A DNA stretch of 64,000 nt, taken from an uncultured Pelagibacteraceae bacterium (GTDB lineage Bacteria; Pseudomonadota; Alphaproteobacteria; Pelagibacterales; Pelagibacteraceae). The notes under the pieces are model-generated. The model saw only the letters and a list, made by a program, of their open reading frames with translations, searched no databases and was not told the DNA's origin. The stretch covers positions 1-64,000 of the forward strand of contig CACJDW010000004.1 of NCBI GenBank assembly GCA_902592275.1, in the 5' to 3' direction. Positions 35,123 to 43,461 of this stretch are shown piece after piece. A program made the position numbers and the translations under genes. Within the stretch, counting starts at the first letter, position 1; each line of letters starts with the position of its first letter.

Positions 35123-36049
35123 TTAGTTAATATTTTCTAACATCTTTAGAGTGGCTTTTATATCACGTTGTATACTTGTGCCTAATTTTAAACCATGATT
35201 TGTTATTTTTTGTTTACTAACATGGTAAGAAAGTTGGTTCATAATTTTATTTGAAACAAATTTTATTTTAATGTTTTTTTTATAAAGCTTTATAATATTT
35301 AATATTTGGTTAACAGTATAATTATTTGTAACAATATTAAAAATTTCATTTCTAAAAAAATTTCGACTGATTATAAATTTAACAGCATTGAATGCATCTG
35401 ATAAACTTAAATAAGGCCTATATTGATGTAGTGCAGTTTTATATACACTTATAGGATTGTTTAATGCAGAGTCTAAACAAAATTTGTTAACGGCTGTATG
35501 GAACCTGATCCCATCTGATACACCTGAAATAGTTCCAAGTCTCAATGTTACATATTTCATCTTTTTGGAAACTTTCATTAACATTTCTTCCTCTAAAATT
35601 TTTATTTTTGCATATGGAGATTGTGGTTTTAAAAATTTTTTTTCACAATTTTCATCTACGATCGTAGTCTGCTTTCCATAAACACTTGTTGAAGAAAAAT
35701 GAATAAGCTTTACTTTTTTTTTCATACAATATTCAATTACGGTTTTAAAACATCCTAAGTTATTTCTATACATTTCATTCTTAACATTAAAACTTTGTGC
35801 AGCATTAGTCATAGATGCACAATGAATAACTACATCAATATTTTTAAAAACATTTAAAGAATTTTTTTTAGTTATATCTATAAAATGAAATTTAAATTTT
35901 TTTATTTTTTTTTTTTTAAAAAAAAAATTATAATTTTTGGAAGAAATATTATCTATTAAGTAAATATTTTTTATATTTTTTTCAATTCTAAATTTTTCAG
36001 CTAAAAAAGTGCCAATATGTCCACATGCACCTGTAATAATAATATTCAT
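35123..36049 (-). CDS. NAD-dependent epimerase/dehydratase (extended SDR)
   Basis: A 308-residue extended SDR. NIIITGACGHIGTFLAEKF is the NAD site, VIHCASMTNAA and FSSTSVYGK precede the YAKIK pair (YxxxK). It is not an obvious RfbD, so it may be a 4-reductase or epimerase for another nucleotide sugar. It is convergent with rfbC (two bases apart). Codons near residues 38-50 contain a run of ten T followed by thirteen A on the coding strand, a likely slippage site. Base composition is among the most AT-rich in the window. Confidence 0.85.
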   Translation of the reverse strand: MNIIITGACGHIGTFLAEKFRIEKNIKNIYLIDNISSKNYNFFFKKKKIKKFKFHFIDITKKNSLNVFKNIDVVIHCASMTNAAQSFNVKNEMYRNNLGCFKTVIEYCMKKKVKLIHFSSTSVYGKQTTIVDENCEKKFLKPQSPYAKIKILEEEMLMKVSKKMKYVTLRLGTISGVSDGIRFHTAVNKFCLDSALNNPISVYKTALHQYRPYLSLSDAFNAVKFIISRNFFRNEIFNIVTNNYTVNQILNIIKLYKKNIKIKFVSNKIMNQLSYHVSKQKITNHGLKLGTSIQRDIKATLKMLENIN

Positions 36050-36066
36050 TATATATGATTAAACTT

Positions 36067-36981
36067 TTATTTTATAATTGGTCTATACCAGGCTTTTTTA
36101 CCTTGTAAAGCATTAAGACCTCCAGAAATTCTCATTCTACAAATTTTAACATTATTCTTTTTCTTTTGAAAATAATTATTAACTAAATCGATTAATGTAG
36201 TTAAAATATTTATAATAATTTTAATTGAAGCATTTAAAGTTCCTAAATGCTTTTTGTTAAAATAGTATTTCGACCACATCCAATGCCACGCTCGAGTAAA
36301 ATGAATTTCATCGTCATAAATTCTATCAGATGATTTGGACTCTTTATGATCAATCAAACAGTCTTTAATTAAATAAACTTTTTCACCTTTTTTAACTACT
36401 CTTACTACCAAATCTGTACACTCTCTAAATAAAAAAAAGTTTTCATCAAAAAAATTTTGATCTTTAAATTTATTCATATTCAAAATTAAAGAATAACCGT
36501 CTAGTCTACATACAGAAATAATATTTTGGTCTATATCGTTATTGAAATTAATGTCTCTAACATAAAAAAATTTTTCAAATATGCTTAATTTTTTATTTTT
36601 AAAAATTTTATAGTTAGGCCTCTTTAAGTTACTATTTAATGGAGTCAAAATTGTAAAATCTTCTATTTTAGCCATTGCAGATTTAATTTTAAAAAATGTA
36701 TTCTTTGGAAAAGTTACATCTGGATCAAGTATATATGAAAACTTTGTTTTACATTTTTTTAATCCAATGTTTAAACCAGCACCTTGACCAATATTGTCCG
36801 AAATAATTACTTCAATATTATCATAATTTTTTTCAAGTTTATGCTTTATGTTGTAATCATGCGAGTTATCAATAATTATTTTTTTTGTTTCTGAAGGGAC
36901 GGTATCAAGTAAATTGCATATTGCTCTTTCACTTTTAAATGTAACAACAATTAAAGTTAATTCATCTAGACTAAATTTCAT
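36067..36981 (-). CDS. glycosyltransferase family 2 (paralogue of 31759-32661)
   Basis: A 304-residue GT-A enzyme with LTLIVVTFKSERAICNLLDTVP, KIIIDNSHD, IGQGAGLNIGL and the metal-site region YILDPDVTFPKNT. The C-terminal HWMWSKYYFNKKHLG and YRPIIK endings match the other GT2 gene almost residue for residue, so the two arose by duplication. It is 17 bases upstream of the SDR epimerase gene on the same strand. Likely a surface-polysaccharide sugar transferase. Confidence 0.87.
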   Translation of the reverse strand: MKFSLDELTLIVVTFKSERAICNLLDTVPSETKKIIIDNSHDYNIKHKLEKNYDNIEVIISDNIGQGAGLNIGLKKCKTKFSYILDPDVTFPKNTFFKIKSAMAKIEDFTILTPLNSNLKRPNYKIFKNKKLSIFEKFFYVRDINFNNDIDQNIISVCRLDGYSLILNMNKFKDQNFFDENFFLFRECTDLVVRVVKKGEKVYLIKDCLIDHKESKSSDRIYDDEIHFTRAWHWMWSKYYFNKKHLGTLNASIKIIINILTTLIDLVNNYFQKKKNNVKICRMRISGGLNALQGKKAWYRPIIK

Positions 36982-37035
36982 GGTACTTTGTTAAGCAATT
37001 TTATTATAAAGATAATTATCTTGATTTAAATAAAA

Positions 37036-37836
37036 ATGAAAAATTTAAAAAGCATTATTAGTCTTATACTACCAAATTATTTAAAAAATTTTTTAAAAAA
37101 ATTATTTCATTTAAAAGATTTTTATTTATTAGAAGGTTTTTACGATACTTATGATATGGCAAACTTAGATAGTGTTTCAGATACTGGCTATTCAAATTTA
37201 AATATTGTTAAAAAAAAAAGATTCACAAATAATTTGAGTTCATTTATTCAAGGGAGATATATAGTAAGTTCGATTATATTTTCTTTTGACAATAATATTA
37301 AAAAAATACTTGAATTTGGTGGAGGAATTGAGCCTGTTTATAAATACATTAACTTGAATAGAAAAAAAGGATTAGTAAATTATGTTACAGAAAGAGAAGA
37401 GTTAATAAATCAAATAAATATTTCTGAAGATTATAAAGATAAAATTATTTATTTTACTAATCATGAGAATGTAGAATTAAATACAATTGATATAGCTATT
37501 TTTAATTCCTCAATTCAATATCATAAGAATTTTCAAAAAATATTAGATGATATAACTAACTCAAAAATAAAATATATTTTAATAACAGATACTATTTTTT
37601 CTGATTTTGATCTTCATAAATATACTTTGCAAGTGAATACAAAACCTTCAAAATTTGTTTATATATTGCTTTCATTTAAAAAAATTAGTGATTTTTTTAA
37701 AAAAAAAAATTACGATTTGATATATGAAGTTAATGGAAAAAATCATCTTGGAGAAAAAAACCAAGTTAAAATTCATGAGAAAATTTCAAACGAAAAATTA
37801 AATTTTAAAACACTATTATATAAACTTCAAAATTAA
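37036..37836 (+). CDS. putative SAM-dependent methyltransferase (TIGR04325-like)
   Basis: A 266-residue protein whose middle carries ILEFGGGIEPVYKYI (about residues 91-105), resembling the glycine-rich SAM site of the TIGR04325 methyltransferases that occur in polysaccharide loci. The N-terminal third has SDTGYSNLNIVKKKRFTNN, also typical of that group. Otherwise weakly conserved. It lies at the edge of the polysaccharide block, divergent from the second GT2 gene. A T7A11 run sits in its 3' part. Confidence 0.6.
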   Translation: MKNLKSIISLILPNYLKNFLKKLFHLKDFYLLEGFYDTYDMANLDSVSDTGYSNLNIVKKKRFTNNLSSFIQGRYIVSSIIFSFDNNIKKILEFGGGIEPVYKYINLNRKKGLVNYVTEREELINQINISEDYKDKIIYFTNHENVELNTIDIAIFNSSIQYHKNFQKILDDITNSKIKYILITDTIFSDFDLHKYTLQVNTKPSKFVYILLSFKKISDFFKKKNYDLIYEVNGKNHLGEKNQVKIHEKISNEKLNFKTLLYKLQN

Positions 37837-37954
37837 TTTAACTAATATATTTATAAACATAATTATTATTACATTTAGTAATGAATTTATACTCAAGTTT
37901 CTTTATGATAGATGAATTAAATTTTTCTTGATCAAAATATTTTAAAACTAGTAG

Positions 37955-38031
37955 TGGTAGCGGGAAGTGGGATCGAACCACTGACCTCGGGCTTATGAGT
38001 CCCGCGCTCTAACCAACTGAGCTACCCCGCC
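37955..38031 (-). tRNA. tRNA-Met (CAU), elongator type
   Basis: A 77-base cloverleaf on the minus strand with encoded CCA at 37955-37957. The acceptor stem GGCGGGG pairs with TCCCGCT, with G-U at both ends. D arm GCTC...GAGC, anticodon loop CTCATAA, T arm AGTGG-TTCGATC-CCACT. The anticodon is CAU. G1-U72 ending CGCTACCA fits an elongator tRNA-Met in alphaproteobacteria; initiator is excluded by the paired first base, and tRNA-Ile2 (CAU) is less likely. The anticodon stem has an A31-G39 mismatch. Confidence 0.92.
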
Positions 38032-38047
38032 ATTTAATTCACGTTGA

Positions 38048-38075
38048 TTTATAATAGTTTTATTTTGTGTTTCAA
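38048..38075 (-). promoter_or_regulatory. tRNA-Met promoter
   Basis: On the minus strand TTGAAA (38070-38075) and TATAAA (38048-38053) are 16 bp apart and would start transcription about ten bases before the tRNA. It also occupies the space that a longer upstream start of guaC would need, supporting the later guaC start. Confidence 0.55.
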
Positions 38076-38136
38076 TACTTATCCACAGCTAATAATTCAT
38101 TTGAATTATTGTTTTTCAAAGGTAATTTTAAACTTA

Positions 38137-39171
38137 ATGAGAATAGAAGAAGAGCTAAAATTAGATTATTCCGATGTTTTATTTAGACCTAAAAGAAGTA
38201 CATTGAAAAGTCGAAAAGATGTTAACCTTTTAAGAACATATAGGTTTAAATACAGTAAAAACGAGTGGTCAGGTATTCCTATTATGGCGGCAAATATGGA
38301 TGGTGTTGGAGAATTAAGTGTTGCTGAAATATTAAATGATTATGGAATGATAACATCTTTAACAAAACAACATGATGTTAAAAAAATAAAACAAAATAAA
38401 AATATTAAAAAAATATATCCCAACATCGCACTTAGCGTTGGTATAAAAAAAGAGGATTTTCAAAATTTAGACAAAGTATTAAAAGAATTTAATTTTTTTA
38501 AATTTATTTGTATTGATGTTGCAAATGGTTACACAGAACATTTTACTAATTTTATTAAATCTGTAAGAGATAAATATCCAACTAAAACAATAATAGCTGG
38601 CAATGTAGTAACAGCTGATATGACACAAGAATTAGTTCTAAGTGGAGCAGATATTGTAAAAGTAGGGATTGGACCTGGAAGCGTTTGCACAACAAGAATT
38701 CAAACTGGAGTTGGATACCCACAATTAAGTGCAGTAATTGAATGTGCTGATGCTGCACATGGACTTGGTGCACATGTAATAGCAGATGGTGGATGCACCT
38801 GCCCGGGTGATGTGGCCAAAGGTTTTGGAGGTGGTGCAGACTTTGTAATGCTTGGTGGTATGCTTGCAGGACATGATGAAGGAAACGGTAAAATAGTTAA
38901 AATAAATGGAGAAAAATTTATAGAATTCTATGGATCTAGTTCTGAAACTGCTAATAAAAAACACTACGGCGGACTTTCGGATTATCGAAGCAGCGAAGGA
39001 AGAAAAGTAAGAGTAAAATACAGAGGAAAAATAAATGATACTATTTTAAATATTCTTGGCGGTGTAAGAAGTAGTTGTACTTATGTTGGTGCACCTTCAC
39101 TCAAACAATTAAGCAAATGTACAACATTTGTTAGAGTATCTAATCAGTTTAATGATAGTTTGATTAAATAA
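38137..39171 (+). CDS. guaC: GMP reductase
   Basis: A 344-residue IMPDH/GMPR family TIM barrel. [18 protein letters not shown] at the start, [39 protein letters not shown] with the catalytic cysteine, and [25 protein letters not shown] support GMP reductase; no CBS domains are present, unlike most IMP dehydrogenases. It converts GMP to IMP. ATG 38137 is chosen because the 31 extra upstream residues are unlike the family and overlap the tRNA promoter. The convergent phosphoribosyltransferase starts salvage of purine bases. Confidence 0.92.
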   Translation: MRIEEELKLDYSDVLFRPKRSTLKSRKDVNLLRTYRFKYSKNEWSGIPIMAANMDGVGELSVAEILNDYGMITSLTKQHDVKKIKQNKNIKKIYPNIALSVGIKKEDFQNLDKVLKEFNFFKFICIDVANGYTEHFTNFIKSVRDKYPTKTIIAGNVVTADMTQELVLSGADIVKVGIGPGSVCTTRIQTGVGYPQLSAVIECADAAHGLGAHVIADGGCTCPGDVAKGFGGGADFVMLGGMLAGHDEGNGKIVKINGEKFIEFYGSSSETANKKHYGGLSDYRSSEGRKVRVKYRGKINDTILNILGGVRSSCTYVGAPSLKQLSKCTTFVRVSNQFNDSLIK

Positions 39172-39172
39172 T

Positions 39173-39691
39173 TTATTTTTTAAACTTAAAATCTTTTATA
39201 TTTGTAGTTTCATACTTTTCAAAAGGCATATGAATCCAAGGAGAATCTTTTAAATAATCTACAGAGTAATCAGGTTTAAATTTTGAAGTTGATTTGTGCC
39301 ATATAACTGCAGTTTTAATTTTTTCATCTAAATAAAATCCATAAAAATGTTCTAACCATTTAATACTTTTTATCAAAGTTTTTCCGGAGTCCGCCAAATC
39401 ATCAACCAATAAAACATGTGAACCTAAGTTAGGAGTAGTTTTCGCTAAATCTCTTGAAAAAGTAAACTGTCCTTGTTGGTTTTTAATATCATCGCTATCA
39501 CCATGATAAGATTCAACAGATAGAATTGCTAAAGGTACATTGAAGAGCCTACTAAAAACATCACCAACTCTTAAACCTCCTTTGGCAATACAAATAATTT
39601 GATTAAATTTACAATTATCCTTATAAATTTTTTCTGCTAAAAGCTCTATTTTCTTATGGTAATCTTCCCAGCTAATATAAATATCTTTCAT
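39173..39691 (-). CDS. purine (xanthine/hypoxanthine-type) phosphoribosyltransferase
   Basis: A 172-residue type I phosphoribosyltransferase. IICIAKGGLRVGDVFSRLFNVPLAIL is the Gpt-like first loop and VLLVDDLADSGKTLIKSI the PRPP-binding loop. It probably turns xanthine, hypoxanthine or guanine into nucleotides, which fits its position next to guaC. Only one base separates the two stop codons. A small tail-anchored protein gene lies 27 bases upstream on the same strand. Confidence 0.87.
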   Translation of the reverse strand: MKDIYISWEDYHKKIELLAEKIYKDNCKFNQIICIAKGGLRVGDVFSRLFNVPLAILSVESYHGDSDDIKNQQGQFTFSRDLAKTTPNLGSHVLLVDDLADSGKTLIKSIKWLEHFYGFYLDEKIKTAVIWHKSTSKFKPDYSVDYLKDSPWIHMPFEKYETTNIKDFKFKK

Positions 39692-39718
39692 AATTACTTA
39701 TAACAAAAAAATTAAATT

Positions 39719-39928
39719 TTAACTTAAAGATAAATAAATTGCTAAAGAGCTAATTAATAAAATCATACCTAGTGAAAAATAAATTTTTTTTTTGAAATCC
39801 TTTTTTTTATCTAATCTCACTCTGTTAAGTAAGATGTTTACATTTGTAGTTTTTATCCGATCTGATCCTATATTTTCTGTTGAAATTTTTTGATCAAATA
39901 AAGTTTCACTTTGATTAATTTTTTTCAC
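39719..39928 (-). CDS. small tail-anchored membrane protein
   Basis: A 69-residue protein: a hydrophilic N-terminus, a charged helix (NVNILLNRVRLDKKKDFKKK, about residues 29-48) and one C-terminal membrane helix (about 49-68). Its architecture and the helix motif resemble the 65-residue protein at 50882-51079. No known family was recognised. It is between the dehydrogenase at 39980-42424 and the purine phosphoribosyltransferase, on the same strand as both. Confidence 0.6.
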   Translation of the reverse strand: MKKINQSETLFDQKISTENIGSDRIKTTNVNILLNRVRLDKKKDFKKKIYFSLGMILLISSLAIYLSLS

Positions 39929-39979
39929 AAACTTATTTAAACAGGTATTCGCAATTTATTCAATTTAATTTAAAATTTA

Positions 39980-42424
39980 CTATATGTTTTTAAATTTAGT
40001 ATTTTTAAGTGGTTTTAAAAGCAAATGCGCAAGGTATTTTGTTTTTTCGATCTCAATATAAAGCTCTTTTTCACGAAGTTCATTTTCTGAAAATGAATTA
40101 TTTATATAACCAAATGCAAGATTTTTTTTATAATTAAATGAATAGTTGCCTGATGTTGTCCTCCCAATAATTTTATCATCCAAATAAATTGGCTCATCAT
40201 GAAGAATTAACGGTTTACCAGGCTCACTATCGTTGAGAGTAAACATGGCAAATTTTTTATCCTGATTTCTGTTTTTTATTTTTTCTATGGCTTCTTTTCC
40301 AATAAAATTAATTTGTTTTTTGTTACTAATTGTAAAAGCTAGATTGGCCTGATATTGATTTTCTTCTGGAGATATATCATGACCCCAATGTAAAAAACCA
40401 CTTTCCATCCTCATTGTATCAAGTGCATGCATACCACAATTAGAAATGTTTAAATTTTTTCCTTTTTTTATGATTTGTTCATAAATATCTCTAGCTTCCG
40501 AATTTCTTACATATAATTCATAACCTAGCTCTCCTACATACGATAATCTTTGAACCCAAACATCAGTCTCATTAATCTTTATATTTTTAGAGTTTCCAAA
40601 CTTAAAGTTTTTATTACTAAAATCAGTTTCACTCAACTTTTGCATCAATGATCTACTATTAGGTCCAAATAAACCAAATACACATAATTCATCTGTAATA
40701 TCTTTTAATTCTACATCTTTAGATAAATATTTTTTAATGTGAAATTTATCTCTTTCTCGTGTTGCTGCAGAACTTATTAATCTGTAATGATTTTCACCTA
40801 CACAAACAACAGTCAAATCTATCTCGATACCACCATCCTCATTCAACATATGTGTATAGGTGCATTTACCAAATTCATTTTTTATATTTGATGTACACAA
40901 TTTCTGAAGTTCTTCATGTGCTTTTTCAGATTTTAACTCAAATTTAGAAAATGGAGTTAAATCAAATAAACCAACATTTCTAATTGTGTTGCTTGTTTCA
41001 TATTCAACAGATGGATACCAGTTTTGATAATTGTAACTATATTTATATTCAGGTACCTCACCATCAAGCGCAAACCACATTGGTCTTTCATATCCTCCTG
41101 ACACGCCAAAACATGCTCCAAATCCTTTTAATAAATCGTGATACGGTAAAGTTTTAATATTTCTTGAGGTTTTATGTTGTTTATAAGGCCAATGCATTCC
41201 ATACAAATCTCCTAGTGACTCGGTAATTCTATTTTTAATAAACTTTAACTCAGAGTGAAATTTTTGAAATCTTTTAACATCATAATTAAAAATATCTTCA
41301 TTTATATGACCTGTCATCAACCATTCAGCTGTTACTTTTCCAACACCTCCGCCAGTGCCAATTCCTACACTATTTAATCCACAACTTAAAAATAAGTTTT
41401 TAACCTCTGGAACTTCTCCTAGTAAAGAATTTGTGTCTGGTGTAAACGATTCAGGTCCTGCAAAAAATTTTCTTATTCCAACTTTTTCTAGAATTGGAAA
41501 TCTTTTCATAGATTTTTCTAAATAAGGTTCAAAATGTTCAAAATTTTCTGGAAATTCTCCGAAAGAAAAATTTTCAGGTACTTTGTTGGTCTTGTCAAAA
41601 GCTGGAATCGATTTACCTTCAAAAATACCAATTAAAAGTTTGCCCGCATCCTCCTTAAAATATACACTACTATCAAAATCTCTTATCACAGGTAAAGTTG
41701 ATGAAAGATTTTCAATTGGCTCAGTAATTATATAAAAATGTTCTGCAGGATATAATGGGATACTTACTCCCATCTTTTCTCCAATTTGTCTTGACCACAT
41801 TCCAGTTGCAAGAACTACATATTCGCATTCTATATCCTGTCCATTAACTCTTACACCATAAACTCTTCCATTTTTAGTTAAGATAGTTTCAACAGGAGAT
41901 TGTTCAAAAATTTTTGCACCAGCTAATCTTGCTCCTTTAGCAAGCATATGTGTGACACCACTTGGATCAGCAGCCCCATCACCTGGCATTAAAACGCCGC
42001 CTTTTAAATTTTCAGTATGCATCATTGGATATTTTTTTTTCATCTGTTCCTTATCCAATATTTGAATGTCTACATCGTATAATTGTGCAGTAGTTGCTTG
42101 TCTTAGAAGCTCTTGCCATCTTCCGTCTGTTTGAGCAATTGAAAGTGCACCATTAATTCTTAGTCCAGCTGAATGATCAACTTCTTTTTCTAATTTTTTA
42201 TAAAGGTCTAAAGTATATTTCCTAATTTTAGTTACAGCAGCTGTTGGTCCCAACTGACTGACTAGACCTGCTGCGTGCCATGTGGTTCCCGAAGTCAGTT
42301 GATCTCTTTCTAACAGCACAACATCTTTCCAGCCAAATTTAGTTAAGTGATAAGCAACAGAGCATCCAATAACTCCCCCTCCTATTACTACTACTTTAGT
42401 TGATTTTGGAATTTCTTTTGCCAT
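39980..42424 (-). CDS. dimethylglycine/sarcosine dehydrogenase-type FAD and GcvT protein
   Basis: An 814-residue two-domain enzyme. Residues 1-about 400 are a DAO-type FAD domain: VVVIGGGVIGCSVAYHLT, then ERDQLTSGTTWHAAGLV with the histidine that usually binds FAD covalently. Residues about 430-800 are a GcvT-like folate-binding domain with MRMESGFLHWGHDI. Such enzymes demethylate dimethylglycine or sarcosine and pass the methyl carbon to tetrahydrofolate, a step in glycine betaine use. Substrate cannot be fixed by motifs. The start is 35 bp from the divergent epimerase gene. Confidence 0.88.
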   Translation of the reverse strand: MAKEIPKSTKVVVIGGGVIGCSVAYHLTKFGWKDVVLLERDQLTSGTTWHAAGLVSQLGPTAAVTKIRKYTLDLYKKLEKEVDHSAGLRINGALSIAQTDGRWQELLRQATTAQLYDVDIQILDKEQMKKKYPMMHTENLKGGVLMPGDGAADPSGVTHMLAKGARLAGAKIFEQSPVETILTKNGRVYGVRVNGQDIECEYVVLATGMWSRQIGEKMGVSIPLYPAEHFYIITEPIENLSSTLPVIRDFDSSVYFKEDAGKLLIGIFEGKSIPAFDKTNKVPENFSFGEFPENFEHFEPYLEKSMKRFPILEKVGIRKFFAGPESFTPDTNSLLGEVPEVKNLFLSCGLNSVGIGTGGGVGKVTAEWLMTGHINEDIFNYDVKRFQKFHSELKFIKNRITESLGDLYGMHWPYKQHKTSRNIKTLPYHDLLKGFGACFGVSGGYERPMWFALDGEVPEYKYSYNYQNWYPSVEYETSNTIRNVGLFDLTPFSKFELKSEKAHEELQKLCTSNIKNEFGKCTYTHMLNEDGGIEIDLTVVCVGENHYRLISSAATRERDKFHIKKYLSKDVELKDITDELCVFGLFGPNSRSLMQKLSETDFSNKNFKFGNSKNIKINETDVWVQRLSYVGELGYELYVRNSEARDIYEQIIKKGKNLNISNCGMHALDTMRMESGFLHWGHDISPEENQYQANLAFTISNKKQINFIGKEAIEKIKNRNQDKKFAMFTLNDSEPGKPLILHDEPIYLDDKIIGRTTSGNYSFNYKKNLAFGYINNSFSENELREKELYIEIEKTKYLAHLLLKPLKNTKFKNI

Positions 42425-42459
42425 ATTTTGAATGTTATATTAGATATTATATCAAAAAA

Positions 42460-43461
42460 ATGAAAATTTTTATCACAGGTACCTCAGGATTTATTGGCTT
42501 TCACCTGGCAAAAAAACTTTTAGAAAAAGGACATTCAATTTATGGTTACGACTCTATAAATACTTATTACGATTTAAAACTCAAAAAAGAACGAAATAAA
42601 ATTTTAAATAAATATAAAAAATACAAATTTTTAAAGGGTAATATAGAAAATTATAATCAATTATCAAAAGCAGTATTCAAGTTTAAACCAAAAATTCTCA
42701 TTCATTTAGCGGCCCAAGCAGGAGTAAGATATAGTATAGAAAATCCTGAAATTTATTTAAATTCTAATATATTAGGAACATTTAACATTTTAAAAATTTC
42801 AGATAAAATTAAGGTAAAACATTTAATTATTGGATCAAGTTCTTCTGTTTATGGTGCAAATAAAAAAATGCCTTTTAGAGAAATAGATAAAACAGATAAT
42901 CAAATTAGTATTTACGCAGCGACAAAAAAATCTACTGAAAATTTAGCTCACTCCTACTCTAGTTTATGGAAATTACCTGTTACAATCTTAAGGTTTTTTA
43001 CAGTATATGGACCTTTAGGCAGACCAGATATGGCTTATTTTAAATTTACAAAAAAAATAGTTAAGAAAAAAAAAATTGAAATTTATAATAAAGGAAAGAT
43101 GTATAGAGATTACACTTACATTGATGATATTGTTAGTGGAATAATATCTTTAATAAATAAAGCACCAAACAATAATCAGATTGGAAAATTTAAAAATGAT
43201 AGCTTGTCTCATGTAGCTCCATTTAGAATATTAAATATTGGAAATACAAAAAAAGTACTCTTATTAGAATTCATTAAAACTTTAGAAAAAGAAATTGGAA
43301 TTAAAGCAAAAAAGAAATTTTTACCAATGCAAAAGGGAGATGTGCTCTCAACTTTATCGGACACCAAACTGCTTCAACAAATAACATGTTACAAAACAAA
43401 AACAAATTATAAGCTTGGAATTAAAAAATTTGTAAGATGGTTTAAAGAATTTTACAGTTAA
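42460..43461 (+). CDS. UDP-glucuronate 4-epimerase-like NAD-dependent epimerase
   Basis: A 333-residue extended SDR. MKIFITGTSGFIGFHLAKKLLEKGHSIYGYDSINTYYD is characteristic of UDP-glucuronate epimerases, as is HLAAQAGVRYSIENPEIYLNSN; the catalytic pair is in YAATKKS. The ATG at 42460 starts the NAD motif correctly; an upstream in-frame start would add 20 unrelated residues inside the neighbouring gene. It shares the TTAA double stop (43458-43461) with the alanine dehydrogenase gene. It would feed acidic sugars into surface polysaccharide. Confidence 0.88.
   Translation: MKIFITGTSGFIGFHLAKKLLEKGHSIYGYDSINTYYDLKLKKERNKILNKYKKYKFLKGNIENYNQLSKAVFKFKPKILIHLAAQAGVRYSIENPEIYLNSNILGTFNILKISDKIKVKHLIIGSSSSVYGANKKMPFREIDKTDNQISIYAATKKSTENLAHSYSSLWKLPVTILRFFTVYGPLGRPDMAYFKFTKKIVKKKKIEIYNKGKMYRDYTYIDDIVSGIISLINKAPNNNQIGKFKNDSLSHVAPFRILNIGNTKKVLLLEFIKTLEKEIGIKAKKKFLPMQKGDVLSTLSDTKLLQQITCYKTKTNYKLGIKKFVRWFKEFYS

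Noticed and set aside
37955..38031. tRNA-Ile2 (CAU) or initiator tRNA
   Set aside because: The first acceptor pair is G-U, which excludes the mismatched initiator start, and the overall sequence resembles elongator tRNA-Met more than tRNA-Ile2.
31759..38031. Mobile genomic island with integrase and attachment repeats
   Set aside because: No integrase or transposase is encoded and I saw no second copy of the tRNA 3' end; only composition and position support an island.
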